This document shows positions 31,283 to 39,407 of a stretch of 64,000 nt of DNA, piece after piece. Source of the stretch: Chromobacterium vaccinii (GTDB lineage Bacteria; Pseudomonadota; Gammaproteobacteria; Burkholderiales; Chromobacteriaceae). Numbering within the stretch: position 1 is the first letter of the stretch; each line of letters begins with the position of its first letter. A program made the translations under genes and the position numbers. The DNA is taken from the NCBI RefSeq assembly GCF_000971335.1, contig NZ_JZJL01000013.1:45512-109511 (forward strand), read 5' to 3'. The notes beneath the pieces are model-generated. The model was not told where the DNA came from. It ran no database searches and was given only the letters and a program-made list of their open reading frames with translations.

Positions 31283-33027
31283 GGCTTGGCCCCCAGGCGG
31301 CGCATCGCCTCGGTGATCACCTCGTGGCCGGGATGCTGCGCCAGCTCCTTGCTCCACACAGCCATGGCCTCGTCGCGGCGGCCCTGCTTCCACAGCACTT
31401 CGCCCAGATGCGCCGCCACTTCCGGATCCGGCATCGCGGCGTAGGCCTTTTCCAGATTGCGCCGCGCGGCGTCCAGCCGGCCCAGCTTGTACTGCACCCA
31501 GCCCAGGCTGTCCTGGATCACCGGATTGCCCGGCTCCGCCTTCAGCGCCTTTTCGATGTAGCCATAGGCTTCCTGGTAGCGCGTGGTCCGGTTGGCCAGC
31601 GTGTAGCCGAGCGCGTTCAAGGCCTGGGCGTCGCCGGGCTTGTCCTTCAAGATCTGTTTCAGGTCTCGCTCGGAATTGCCGGTGTTGCCCAGCATGTCGG
31701 ACACCAGCGAGCGCTCGTACAGCAGTTCGGTCGAACGCGGCTGCCGCTGCAGCGCCTGGGTCAACACTTCGTAAGCGCGGCGCGGCTGCTTGGCCTCTCG
31801 CGCCAGCTGCGATTGCAGCAAGGCCACCGAAACTTTCTCCTGGTCGTTGCCGCCCAAACCGTTCAGACGAGCCAGCGCCTCTTCCAGATGATCGTTTCCG
31901 GCCTCGAGTATCGCCAGCCGGGATTGCGCGGGCAGATATTGCTGGCCGGGGCCGACCTGGCGGTACCAGTTTTCGGCGCGCTCGACATCGCGGCTGTCTT
32001 CCGCAATCTGTCCCAGCGTGTAGCGGACGAAGTCCTGTTCCGGATACTGGCTGGCCAGCGCGTGCTGCAGCCGGTCGTCGGCGGTTTTCAGATCGCGCAT
32101 CTGGTAAGCCAGCAGGCCGGTCGCGTACAACAGGTCGGCATTGTCCGGATGCGTCTTCAGCAAGGCTTCGAAAGCGGCGCGCGCTTCGGGGAAACGCTTG
32201 GCGCCGACCAGCAGGCGCGGGTAGGCGGTCTGCAGCTCCAGCCCGGCGTCGGGACGGCGCGCCAGCTCGCGCTGCAGGAATTCCGCCGCCGCGTTGATGT
32301 CCTTGCGGCGCAGCCTGTCCACCTGCCAGGCCACCGGCAGATCCCATTTCGGCGCGATGCGCGCCAGGCGGTCGAACTCGCGGTCCACCGCGGCCTGGTC
32401 ATTGTTGTCGGCGGCGGCGGCGAGCACCGCGAAACGGGCCTCCGGCAGATCGGGATAGCGATCGGCAAGTTCCTCCACCAGGCGGTAGGACGGAGCCGAG
32501 CCGCCGTCCTGCCTGGCGCTCAGCCGCGCCAGCTGGACGAAAATCGCCGGGGCGCGCTGCGGCTCCAGCCGCAGCAGCTCTTCGATCAAGGGTTTGCTTT
32601 CGGCCAGCTTGCCGCCGCGCATCAACGTGATGAACAGCTGCTCGCGCGCCGGCAGGGAGTTGGGATCCAGCTCTATCCACAGTTGCAGCGCCTCGGTCGC
32701 CGGCTTCAACTGGCCGGACAACAGGCAGAATTCAGCGGCGCGCTGGGCCATCCGCGGATCGCGGGTCTCGCGCGCCAGATCGAGATAGGTAAGCCCGGCG
32801 GAACCGGCCGCGCCGCGGCGGGCGGCGATCTCGCCAGCCAGCACGCCGTAGAGGATTTCGGGCGACAGTTCGACCTTGGGCAGCACGGCCTCGTCCGGCT
32901 CGGCCGCGGCGGCCGGTTTCGACTCGGGCTGAGCGGGCGCCGACGCCGGTGGCTTGACGCCGGCGCAGGCCGACAGCAGCAGCGCCAGCAGCAACGGGAG
33001 GGATCGTTTCAGCGGTTTCATTCGCAT
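31279..33027 (-). CDS. TPR-repeat lipoprotein encoded ahead of lolB
   Basis: The 582-residue protein begins with a lipoprotein signal (LLALLLSACAG, Cys21 from the first Met), followed by a Pro/Ala-rich linker and many tetratricopeptide repeats. C-terminal repeats such as DAQALNALGYTLANRTTRYQEAYGYIEKALKAEPGNPVIQDSLGWVQYKLG are the clearest. Length and its place upstream of lolB match the conserved beta/gammaproteobacterial tetratricopeptide lipoprotein family of unproven function, probably an outer-membrane scaffold. The second Met (MKPLKRS) could be the true start. It overlaps lolB by 4 bp and so is translationally coupled to it. Confidence 0.88.
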   Translation of the reverse strand: MRMKPLKRSLPLLLALLLSACAGVKPPASAPAQPESKPAAAAEPDEAVLPKVELSPEILYGVLAGEIAARRGAAGSAGLTYLDLARETRDPRMAQRAAEFCLLSGQLKPATEALQLWIELDPNSLPAREQLFITLMRGGKLAESKPLIEELLRLEPQRAPAIFVQLARLSARQDGGSAPSYRLVEELADRYPDLPEARFAVLAAAADNNDQAAVDREFDRLARIAPKWDLPVAWQVDRLRRKDINAAAEFLQRELARRPDAGLELQTAYPRLLVGAKRFPEARAAFEALLKTHPDNADLLYATGLLAYQMRDLKTADDRLQHALASQYPEQDFVRYTLGQIAEDSRDVERAENWYRQVGPGQQYLPAQSRLAILEAGNDHLEEALARLNGLGGNDQEKVSVALLQSQLAREAKQPRRAYEVLTQALQRQPRSTELLYERSLVSDMLGNTGNSERDLKQILKDKPGDAQALNALGYTLANRTTRYQEAYGYIEKALKAEPGNPVIQDSLGWVQYKLGRLDAARRNLEKAYAAMPDPEVAAHLGEVLWKQGRRDEAMAVWSKELAQHPGHEVITEAMRRLGAKP

Positions 33028-33118
33028 GGATTAAGTTGCCTGCTCAAAGCCTGTTGAACGCGTAGAATAGCATGTCCGCTTTTCATCTTTGCACCATTTA
33101 CCGAATCGCAGCCCGCCC

Positions 33119-33931
33119 ATGCCAGAACTGCCCGAAGTCGAAACCACCCGCCGCGGCGTAGAGCCGCATCTGGAAGGCCGCATCCTGCGCGGCGCCGTCG
33201 TCCGCAATCCCAGTCTGCGCTGGCCGGTGCCGCCGGATCTGGCGGAGCGCGTCGCCGGCGAAAAAGTGCTGGCCGTGCGCCGCCGCGCCAAATACCTGCT
33301 GCTGGAATGCGAGAGCGGCACCCTGCTGATCCACCTGGGCATGTCCGGCAGCCTGAGGGTGATGCCGGCAGGCTCGCCGCCGCAGAAGCACGATCACCTG
33401 GACCTGCTCTTGGGCGATCAGGTGCTGCGCTTCCGCGATCCGCGCCGCTTCGGCGCCGTGCTGTGGCACATCGGACCGCTCGAGCTGCACCCGCTGCTGA
33501 AGGCGCTGGGGCCGGAGCCGCTGTCCGACGCCTTCGGCGGAGACGCGCTGTTCCAGGCCATGCGCCGCCGCGGCAGCCCGATCAAGCTGGCGATCATGGA
33601 CAACCACGTGGTGGTCGGCGTCGGCAACATCTATGCCAACGAGTCGCTGTTCCACGCCGGCATCTCGCCGTCGCGTCCGGCCTGCGATCTGTCCCGCGCC
33701 GATTGCGACCGCTTGGCGGCCGAAATCAAGGCGGTGCTGCGGCGCGCGATCGACGCCGGCGGCAGCACGCTGCGCGATTTCGTCGACAGCGAGGGCAAGC
33801 CCGGCTACTTCCAGCAAAGCTATATGGTGTACAACCGCCAGGAAGAGCCATGCCGGCGCTGCGGCACGCCGATCCGCCAAATCCGCCAGGGTCAGCGCAG
33901 CACTTACTATTGCCCGCTGTGCCAGCCGTGA
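33119..33931 (+). CDS. mutM: Formamidopyrimidine-DNA glycosylase
   Basis: This 270-residue base-excision repair enzyme removes 8-oxoguanine and formamidopyrimidines and nicks the strand. The N-terminus [17 protein letters not shown] has the catalytic Pro2 and Glu3, so the start must be the ATG at 33119. The helix-two-turn-helix region contains [22 protein letters not shown]. The C-terminal zinc finger is formed by CRRCG and CPLC in the last 25 residues. The gene is divergent from the TPR lipoprotein gene across about 90 bp and is followed after 45 bp by an acyltransferase gene on the same strand. Confidence 0.97.
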   Translation: MPELPEVETTRRGVEPHLEGRILRGAVVRNPSLRWPVPPDLAERVAGEKVLAVRRRAKYLLLECESGTLLIHLGMSGSLRVMPAGSPPQKHDHLDLLLGDQVLRFRDPRRFGAVLWHIGPLELHPLLKALGPEPLSDAFGGDALFQAMRRRGSPIKLAIMDNHVVVGVGNIYANESLFHAGISPSRPACDLSRADCDRLAAEIKAVLRRAIDAGGSTLRDFVDSEGKPGYFQQSYMVYNRQEEPCRRCGTPIRQIRQGQRSTYYCPLCQP

Positions 33932-33976
33932 TAGAGTGGCGGCCTGTCATTCCTCAGACTTGAAACCGTAACGATC

Positions 33977-34792
33977 TTGAAGTCACCCGCCACCACTTCA
34001 TTCGCCACCCGCTGCGGCCGCGTCTTGCGCCTGCTCGGCCATCTGGCCGTCGGCGTGTTCATCGTCGCCACCCGCTATTCCCGGCTGGCCCAGGCCGAGC
34101 GCGCGGTGGTCACCCGCCGCTGGGCGCAGCACGCGCTGAAGATACTCGGCGTCAGCATCAAGGTGCAAGGCGTCAACCCGGGCTTTTATCCGCCCAACAC
34201 CCTGCTGGTCGCCAACCACGTGTCCTGGCTGGACATCGTGGCGCTGAACAGCTGCACCGTGTCGCGCTTCGTCGCCAAGCGCGAGATCCGCAAATGGCCG
34301 CTAATAGGCTGGCTGGCCTACGTGGCCGGCACGCTGTTCATCGACCGCGGCAACCGCCGCGACGCCAGCCGCGTCAACCAGATACTGGCCGAAGCGATGA
34401 AAAACGGCGGCTGCATGGCGGTATTCCCGGAATCCACCACCTCGGATGGCAGCGGCCTGTTGCCGTTCAAGGCCTCGCTGTTCGAAGCCGCGCTGCTGGC
34501 AGGCGGCACCGTGCAGCCGGTATCGCTGCGTTATCAGCGGACGGACGGCAGCCTGCTGCGGGAAGCCGCCTACATCGACGACATTTCGCTATTTCAGAGC
34601 ATAGGCAAGGTGTTGAGCGTGCCGCAGATCGAGGTGGAGATCAGCTACGGGCTGCCGCTGAAAGCCGGCGACGCCGGCCTGGACAACCGCTTCCTGCTGG
34701 CGGAACAGGCCAGGCTTGAAGTAGCGCGCGGCCTGCGCCTGCAACTGGAGGAAAAGCCGCAACCGGCGCCGGCCGCGGAAACCGGCGCCTGA
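33977..34792 (+). CDS. 1-acyl-sn-glycerol-3-phosphate acyltransferase-like protein (PlsC family)
   Basis: This 271-residue inner-membrane protein transfers an acyl chain to a lysophospholipid or similar acceptor. The catalytic HX4D motif is NHVSWLDI near residues 75-82; the glycerophosphate-binding FIDRGNRRD and the FPESTTSDGSGLLPFKASLFEAAL block follow. An N-terminal hydrophobic stretch (LLGHLAVGVFIVA) anchors it. The start appears to be TTG at 33977, since no ATG lies in a sensible place. The sequence is closer to the OlsA-like branch than to essential PlsC, so it may be a secondary acyltransferase. It is convergent with the SGNH esterase gene, 4 bp apart. Confidence 0.85.
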   Translation: MKSPATTSFATRCGRVLRLLGHLAVGVFIVATRYSRLAQAERAVVTRRWAQHALKILGVSIKVQGVNPGFYPPNTLLVANHVSWLDIVALNSCTVSRFVAKREIRKWPLIGWLAYVAGTLFIDRGNRRDASRVNQILAEAMKNGGCMAVFPESTTSDGSGLLPFKASLFEAALLAGGTVQPVSLRYQRTDGSLLREAAYIDDISLFQSIGKVLSVPQIEVEISYGLPLKAGDAGLDNRFLLAEQARLEVARGLRLQLEEKPQPAPAAETGA

Positions 34793-34796
34793 GCGC

Positions 34797-35966
34797 TCAG
34801 CGCGCCAGCCGCTGGCTCAAACCTTCATAGAGGTCGTCGCCCAGGCGGACATAGCCCGGTCCAGTGAAGTGAACCATGTCCGGGCGGCCCAGTTGCTGCT
34901 GCCGCCACGCGCGCATGCTGCACGGCCCGCCCATCGCCTGCTGCCAGTCCCAATACAGCAAATGGTTGTCGCGCGCCAACTGGCGCTGCGTCTGCTGCAC
35001 CGCGCTCAGCATCAGCGGCCGCTGCGGGCCCGCCGCGCACTCGCGGCTGACCGCCCCGCCCTTGCTTCGCGCCGAATCCGGCGCGCCCAGCAGCAGGATG
35101 GCCGCTTGCGGCAACTGGCTGCGCACCAGGCTGACCGCGCCCTGCAATGTGGCGCGGTATTCGTCCAGATCCAGCTTGGGGTCGAAAGCCTCATTGGTGC
35201 CGTAGGCCAGAATCACCAGATCAGCCTCCCGCGCCGCCAGCTGCCTGCCCCAGGCTCCGCCCCAGCTGCGCCACAAGGCCAGTTCCGCGCCATTGCTGCC
35301 CACGGTATCCAGCACCACGCCGGGTGCCAGCTTTTCCAGCTCATAACCGCCCACCTCCGGCGCCGGCAGGCTATCCGCGCGCAAGGTGAACGGCAGCTTC
35401 AGCTTCATTTCCACCCGCTGCCAACCCGCGCCGGCGCTAGCCTGCGCTCGTCGCGGACCGCTGCCGTCGTCTACGGTCAGCCCCTGCCCGTCCGCGCTCT
35501 GCCGCAGCCAGATCCGCACCCGCCACAAGCCCTTGTCCTCGGCGCGCGGGCGCACCGCGATGCTGGCCCCGGGCCGTTGGGCGACGCCGACGAAACCGCC
35601 CAGCGGGAAGTCCGGATCGGTGTCGCGGCGGCTGTTGCGCAGCGCCCAGCCTTCGCTGCGCATATAGGCCAGCGCGTTGCGCTGCCCCGGCACATTGACC
35701 GGCGGCAGCCAGCCTATGCCGGCATCGCCGTAGCGCGCCTGCAGCCGGGCGCGCAATTCGCCGCTGAAGTAGTCGGCGGCGGTGTGCGAATCCCCGAACT
35801 GGACCACCCGCACCGGCGGCTGGGCGTCGCCCTGCAGGCTGAAGCGCGCGGCCAGGCGGGCCAGGTTGGGCTCGCCGAAATCCTGCACCGGCGCGGCCTG
35901 CGCCTGGGCAGCCAGCGCGGCCGCCATCATCCAGCGCGACGCGCGCGCGATTGCCTTGAATGTCAT
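34797..35966 (-). CDS. Secreted SGNH/GDSL hydrolase, probable O-acetylpeptidoglycan esterase (Ape1-like)
   Basis: This is a 389-residue protein with an N-terminal signal peptide (cleavage likely near AQAQA, residue 25). The nucleophile is Ser60 in QFGDSHTAADYF, block III reads AYGTNEAFD, and the catalytic pair is Asp363/His366 in DMVHFTGPGY. About 150 residues inserted after block I are beta-rich in appearance, as in neisserial Ape1, which carries a CBM35-like domain there. It is the third gene of a minus-strand set after an MBOAT acyltransferase and another SGNH protein, the gene content of the neisserial oap cluster. It would remove O-acetyl groups from MurNAc so lytic transglycosylases can act. 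An exopolysaccharide esterase is the alternative. Confidence 0.72.
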   Translation of the reverse strand: MTFKAIARASRWMMAAALAAQAQAAPVQDFGEPNLARLAARFSLQGDAQPPVRVVQFGDSHTAADYFSGELRARLQARYGDAGIGWLPPVNVPGQRNALAYMRSEGWALRNSRRDTDPDFPLGGFVGVAQRPGASIAVRPRAEDKGLWRVRIWLRQSADGQGLTVDDGSGPRRAQASAGAGWQRVEMKLKLPFTLRADSLPAPEVGGYELEKLAPGVVLDTVGSNGAELALWRSWGGAWGRQLAAREADLVILAYGTNEAFDPKLDLDEYRATLQGAVSLVRSQLPQAAILLLGAPDSARSKGGAVSRECAAGPQRPLMLSAVQQTQRQLARDNHLLYWDWQQAMGGPCSMRAWRQQQLGRPDMVHFTGPGYVRLGDDLYEGLSQRLAR

Positions 35967-36952
35967 TCGAACCTCAATTCCGCCAGCACGCGGCGCGCCA
36001 GCAGCAGCTGGCCCTGACGGGTGAAATGCACGCCGTCGGCGGTACGCACCGCCACCTCGCCCTGGTCGGGCAATGTCATGAATTTATTGAAGCTGTCGTC
36101 CTGGCTGCCCAGCGCCTCGCGGGTGGAGATGAAGCGTCCGCCCCCGGCCGCCACCTCTTCCCGGTACAGGCGGTTCAGGTAGTGCACGCCGTCGTTCATC
36201 TTGTCGCGGCTCATATTGGGCAGGCCCAGCCACAGCACCTTGACCTTGCGCTTGCTCGCGCTGGCGAGAATGCTCCGGATCCGCTCGCGGTAGCGTTGTT
36301 CCCAGTCGGGAGACGCGAAGCGGATGTAATGATTGCCGTTGACCATGTCCCAGGTATCGTTGGCGCCGATGAACATCACCAGCAACTGCGCTTTGGGATT
36401 GGCCGCCAGCTGGCGCTCCACCGTCGCCGGCCAGTTGAAGAAATCCGGATAGGTGAGACCGGTGCTTTGCTTGCTGATATCGATCGCCTTGACCTGATGT
36501 TGTCGGAACAGCGGCGGCAACAGGTGCAGCGCCACGCCCTGCATCATAGAATCGCCGGCCAGCAACACCGGCAGCCCCTCTTCCAGCAGCAGGCGGGAGT
36601 CCACCGCTTTGACAGCCGCCGCCGCGCCAGCCGAGGCCTGCGGCTTGGGCGCCGCGACTTTGGCTGCCGGCGCCGGCCTCGGCTTCAGGCAGCAGGCGTT
36701 CAAGCTGTCTATCATGCGGCGGTCCCAACCGCCCACCTGCTGCTGCAGCGCTTCGCTGTGCCGGCGCAGCCCTCCGCCCAGCGAACCGCCTTCGCGCCAT
36801 GGCGACAGCGCGTCCAGCCGCTCCAGCAGGCTGGGCGCGTGGAAGGTTTGCCGCCAGTAGGCGTTGACGGCGGCCTGCTCCAGCCAGAACAGCAACAGCA
36901 TGCAGCTAAGCAGGATGACGAGGATGCGGCGGTGCGGATAGGCGGCGAGCAT
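35963..36952 (-). CDS. Membrane-anchored SGNH-family O-acetyltransferase (PatB-like, DUF459)
   Basis: The 329-residue protein has one N-terminal transmembrane helix (about residues 9-27) that would place the catalytic part in the periplasm. The nucleophile is Ser135 in LLAGDSMMQGVA, with GANDTWDMVNG as block III and Asp306/His309 in DGVHFTRQG. This is the DUF459 type that, with an MBOAT partner, moves acetyl onto extracytoplasmic glycan, as PatB does on MurNAc. It overlaps the esterase gene by 4 bp and lies 16 bp after the MBOAT gene, so all three are one operon. A low-complexity Pro/Ala linker (about 92-115) separates helix and domain. The acceptor glycan is inferred, not shown. Confidence 0.75.
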   Translation of the reverse strand: MLAAYPHRRILVILLSCMLLLFWLEQAAVNAYWRQTFHAPSLLERLDALSPWREGGSLGGGLRRHSEALQQQVGGWDRRMIDSLNACCLKPRPAPAAKVAAPKPQASAGAAAAVKAVDSRLLLEEGLPVLLAGDSMMQGVALHLLPPLFRQHQVKAIDISKQSTGLTYPDFFNWPATVERQLAANPKAQLLVMFIGANDTWDMVNGNHYIRFASPDWEQRYRERIRSILASASKRKVKVLWLGLPNMSRDKMNDGVHYLNRLYREEVAAGGGRFISTREALGSQDDSFNKFMTLPDQGEVAVRTADGVHFTRQGQLLLARRVLAELRFE

Positions 36953-36968
36953 GGCGAGGGTCGAATCG

Positions 36969-38372
36969 TCAGAATTGGTAGTAAATGAAAGCGGGGATGC
37001 CGGACGGCGCCAACGAGATCACCAGCAGCGCGATGGCGCTCAACAGCAGCGGCTTGCCCCACCACGGCAGCGCGGCCAGCCGGCCGAAACAGCGCTCGGG
37101 CAGGGAGGACAGCATGGGCAGCGCCGCCAGCCACAGCGCCAACAGCAGCAGCAGGCCCGGCGCGTTCAGCGTCAGCTCCTGGCCGGAGCGCTCGAACATC
37201 GCGCGCAGGAAATCCATCGCCTCGTCCAGCGACTGGGCTCGGAAGAACACCCAGGCCAGGCAAACGTAATGGAAAGTGATCAGCCGCGCCAGCCACGGCG
37301 ACGCGCCGCTGACGGCGTCGCGCCGCCACAGCTTGTCGCCGACATTCAACGCCACCACGCCCAGGCCGTGCATCGCGCCCCACACCAGGTATTTCAGGCT
37401 GGCGCCGTGCCACAAGCCGGACAGCAGCATCGCCGCCAGCAGGTTGATCTGCGCGCGGGCGAAGCCATCGCGGTTGCCGCCCAGCGGGATGTAGACGTAA
37501 TCGCGGATCCAACTGGACAGCGAGATGTGCCAACGCCGCCAGAAATCGCGCAGGTTTAGCGCCAGGTAGGGCGCGTCGAAGTTGCGCGGCAGCTGGATGC
37601 CCAGCAGCAGCGCCAGCGCGGTGACCAGGTCGGTATAGCCGGAGAAGTCCAGATAGATCTGCAGCGCGTAGGCGTAGAACGCCGCCCATACCTCCAGGGT
37701 ATGGAAAGTGTCCGGCGCGGCGAACACCGGGTCCACCCAGGCGCTGGCCAGCCAGCCGGCCAGCCACAGCTTCTTCAGCAAGGCCAGCGCGATCAGGCCC
37801 AAGGCGCGGTCCAGCTGCGCCACCTGCCGCCGGGCGGGGCTGCGCAGTTGCTCCAGCAGATCGCCGGCGCGGCAGATCGGCCCCGCCAGCAGGGTGGGGA
37901 AGAACGCCAGGAACAGCGCGAACTGCGGCAGCGCCGCCGGCTTGATCTCCTTGCGGTACACCGACACGAAGTAGCTGACTGACTGGAAGGTATAAAAGGA
38001 AATGCCCACCGGCATCAGGATGTCCAGCGCCGGCAACAGCGCCGTCACCCCCAGCGCATTCAAGCCGGCCTGCGCGCTTTCGCGGAAGAAATCGAAATAC
38101 TTGAACAAGGCCAGATTGCCCACGGCCAGCAGCAAGGAAGCCTGCAGCCAGCGCCGCGGACTGGCGGACGCGCTCATCCGCCGGCTCAGGCCATGCTGGA
38201 CCAGCGTGTAGACGGCAAGAATGGAGGCGAAACGCCAGTCGAGCTTGGCGTAGAACAAATAGCTGGCCAGCAGGAGCAGAAGGTTCTGCATGCTGGGCAT
38301 GCGGCGGCAGCCCCAGTAGACGGTAAAAAAACCGACGAAAGCCAGGGCGAACTCAATGGACAGATAGCTCAT
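36969..38372 (-). CDS. MBOAT-family membrane O-acyltransferase (PatA/AlgI-like)
   Basis: The 467-residue polytopic protein has about ten or more hydrophobic segments and the MBOAT landmarks. FWRRWHISLSSWIRDYVYIPLGGNRDG lies in the middle, and SGLWHGASLKYLVWGAMHGLG carries the conserved catalytic His. It is thought to move acetyl from cytoplasmic acetyl-CoA across the inner membrane to a periplasmic partner. The two SGNH genes immediately downstream supply that partner and an esterase. The start is placed at the ATG at 38372 (MSYLSIEFALAF), which gives the AlgI-like N-terminus. AlgI-type alginate acetylation is unlikely because no alginate genes are present. Confidence 0.85.
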   Translation of the reverse strand: MSYLSIEFALAFVGFFTVYWGCRRMPSMQNLLLLLASYLFYAKLDWRFASILAVYTLVQHGLSRRMSASASPRRWLQASLLLAVGNLALFKYFDFFRESAQAGLNALGVTALLPALDILMPVGISFYTFQSVSYFVSVYRKEIKPAALPQFALFLAFFPTLLAGPICRAGDLLEQLRSPARRQVAQLDRALGLIALALLKKLWLAGWLASAWVDPVFAAPDTFHTLEVWAAFYAYALQIYLDFSGYTDLVTALALLLGIQLPRNFDAPYLALNLRDFWRRWHISLSSWIRDYVYIPLGGNRDGFARAQINLLAAMLLSGLWHGASLKYLVWGAMHGLGVVALNVGDKLWRRDAVSGASPWLARLITFHYVCLAWVFFRAQSLDEAMDFLRAMFERSGQELTLNAPGLLLLLALWLAALPMLSSLPERCFGRLAALPWWGKPLLLSAIALLVISLAPSGIPAFIYYQF

Positions 38373-38448
38373 GCTAAGGTAACAAGCTGGCGGAGGCGGC
38401 AATTATGACAACAAGCCCCGCCACTTGCCAGCTTTGATAAAGATTTAT

Positions 38449-39282
38449 TTATCTGCCTGTTGCAAGCGCGATTTCACGGTAAGCCTGGCAGGGCAGGGAA
38501 AACAATTGCCTGTCATTCAGCCGCAGCGCCGACAGGCTGCCGCCCCACAGGCAGCCCGAGTCTATCGCCAGAATATCCTCGTCCAGATGCACGCCCAGCG
38601 CCGACCAATGGCCGCAGATGATGGGCGTGCCGCCGTGGCGGCGCCCCGGCGCCTCGAACCATGGCATCAGATTGGCCGGCGCGCCCTCCAGCTCGCCCTT
38701 GTAGCTGAGATCCAGTTCGCCGTCGCGCGTCAGGAAACGCATCCGCGTCATCGCGTTGACAATCAGGCGCAGCCGATCCGCCCCCTTCAGATCGTCGCTC
38801 CAGCGCGTGGGCTTGTTGCCGTACAGCCGGCCCAGAAACTCGCGGTGGCGGTTGCCGGACAGGCCGAACTCCACCTCCTCCGCCAGTCTGAGCGCCTTGG
38901 CTATCGTCCACTCCGGCAGCAGGCCGGCGTGCACCATCGCGTAGCCCTGCCCCTCCAACATCAGCGGCTGGCAGCGCAGCCAGTCCAGCAGCACCTTGCC
39001 ATCGGCGGCGTTGAGAATGTCCTCGATGGTGTCGTCGCGGTGCAGCTTGCCGAAACCTTCCGATACCGCCAACAAATGCAGGTCGTGGTTGCCCAGCACC
39101 ATCTCCACCTGGTCCTGGTGCTGGAACACCCAGCGCAACACATCCAGCGACTGCGGTCCGCGATTGACCAGATCGCCGGTCAGCCACAGCGTATCCTTGC
39201 CGGGATTGAAGTCGATCAGCCGCAGCAATTGCTGGAACGGCTCGAAACAGCCCTGGATGTCGCCGATTGCGTAGATGGCCAT
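38449..39282 (-). CDS. apaH: Symmetrical bis(5'-nucleosyl)-tetraphosphatase
   Basis: This 277-residue metallophosphoesterase splits Ap4A into two ADP and also removes Np4 caps from RNA. Signature motifs are AIGDIQGCFEPFQ at the N-terminus, GDLVNRGPQSL, LGNHDLHLL and HAGLLPEW, and the order and length match E. coli ApaH. The ATG at 39282 follows AAGGAAACA, a fair ribosome site. It is divergent from rep across about 125 bp and lies 76 bp ahead of the MBOAT gene on the same strand, so some readthrough into the acetylation operon is possible. Confidence 0.96.
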   Translation of the reverse strand: MAIYAIGDIQGCFEPFQQLLRLIDFNPGKDTLWLTGDLVNRGPQSLDVLRWVFQHQDQVEMVLGNHDLHLLAVSEGFGKLHRDDTIEDILNAADGKVLLDWLRCQPLMLEGQGYAMVHAGLLPEWTIAKALRLAEEVEFGLSGNRHREFLGRLYGNKPTRWSDDLKGADRLRLIVNAMTRMRFLTRDGELDLSYKGELEGAPANLMPWFEAPGRRHGGTPIICGHWSALGVHLDEDILAIDSGCLWGGSLSALRLNDRQLFSLPCQAYREIALATGR

Positions 39283-39407
39283 ATTGTTTCCTTGAGTGGC
39301 GGATCGGCTGCGAGAGTGGGACGCCATCCGCGATAAGCCATGATACCCCATGCTACAATGCATGGCCTTGATTACCGATTTGCTGCGCCCGTCCGGGCCC
39401 GACCGCC

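Noticed and set aside
30684..32347. Long minus-strand frames reading through ispE and lolB as one large protein
   Set aside because: They only join the true ispE and lolB N-termini to shadow frames of the upstream genes; signal peptide and family starts fix the real boundaries.
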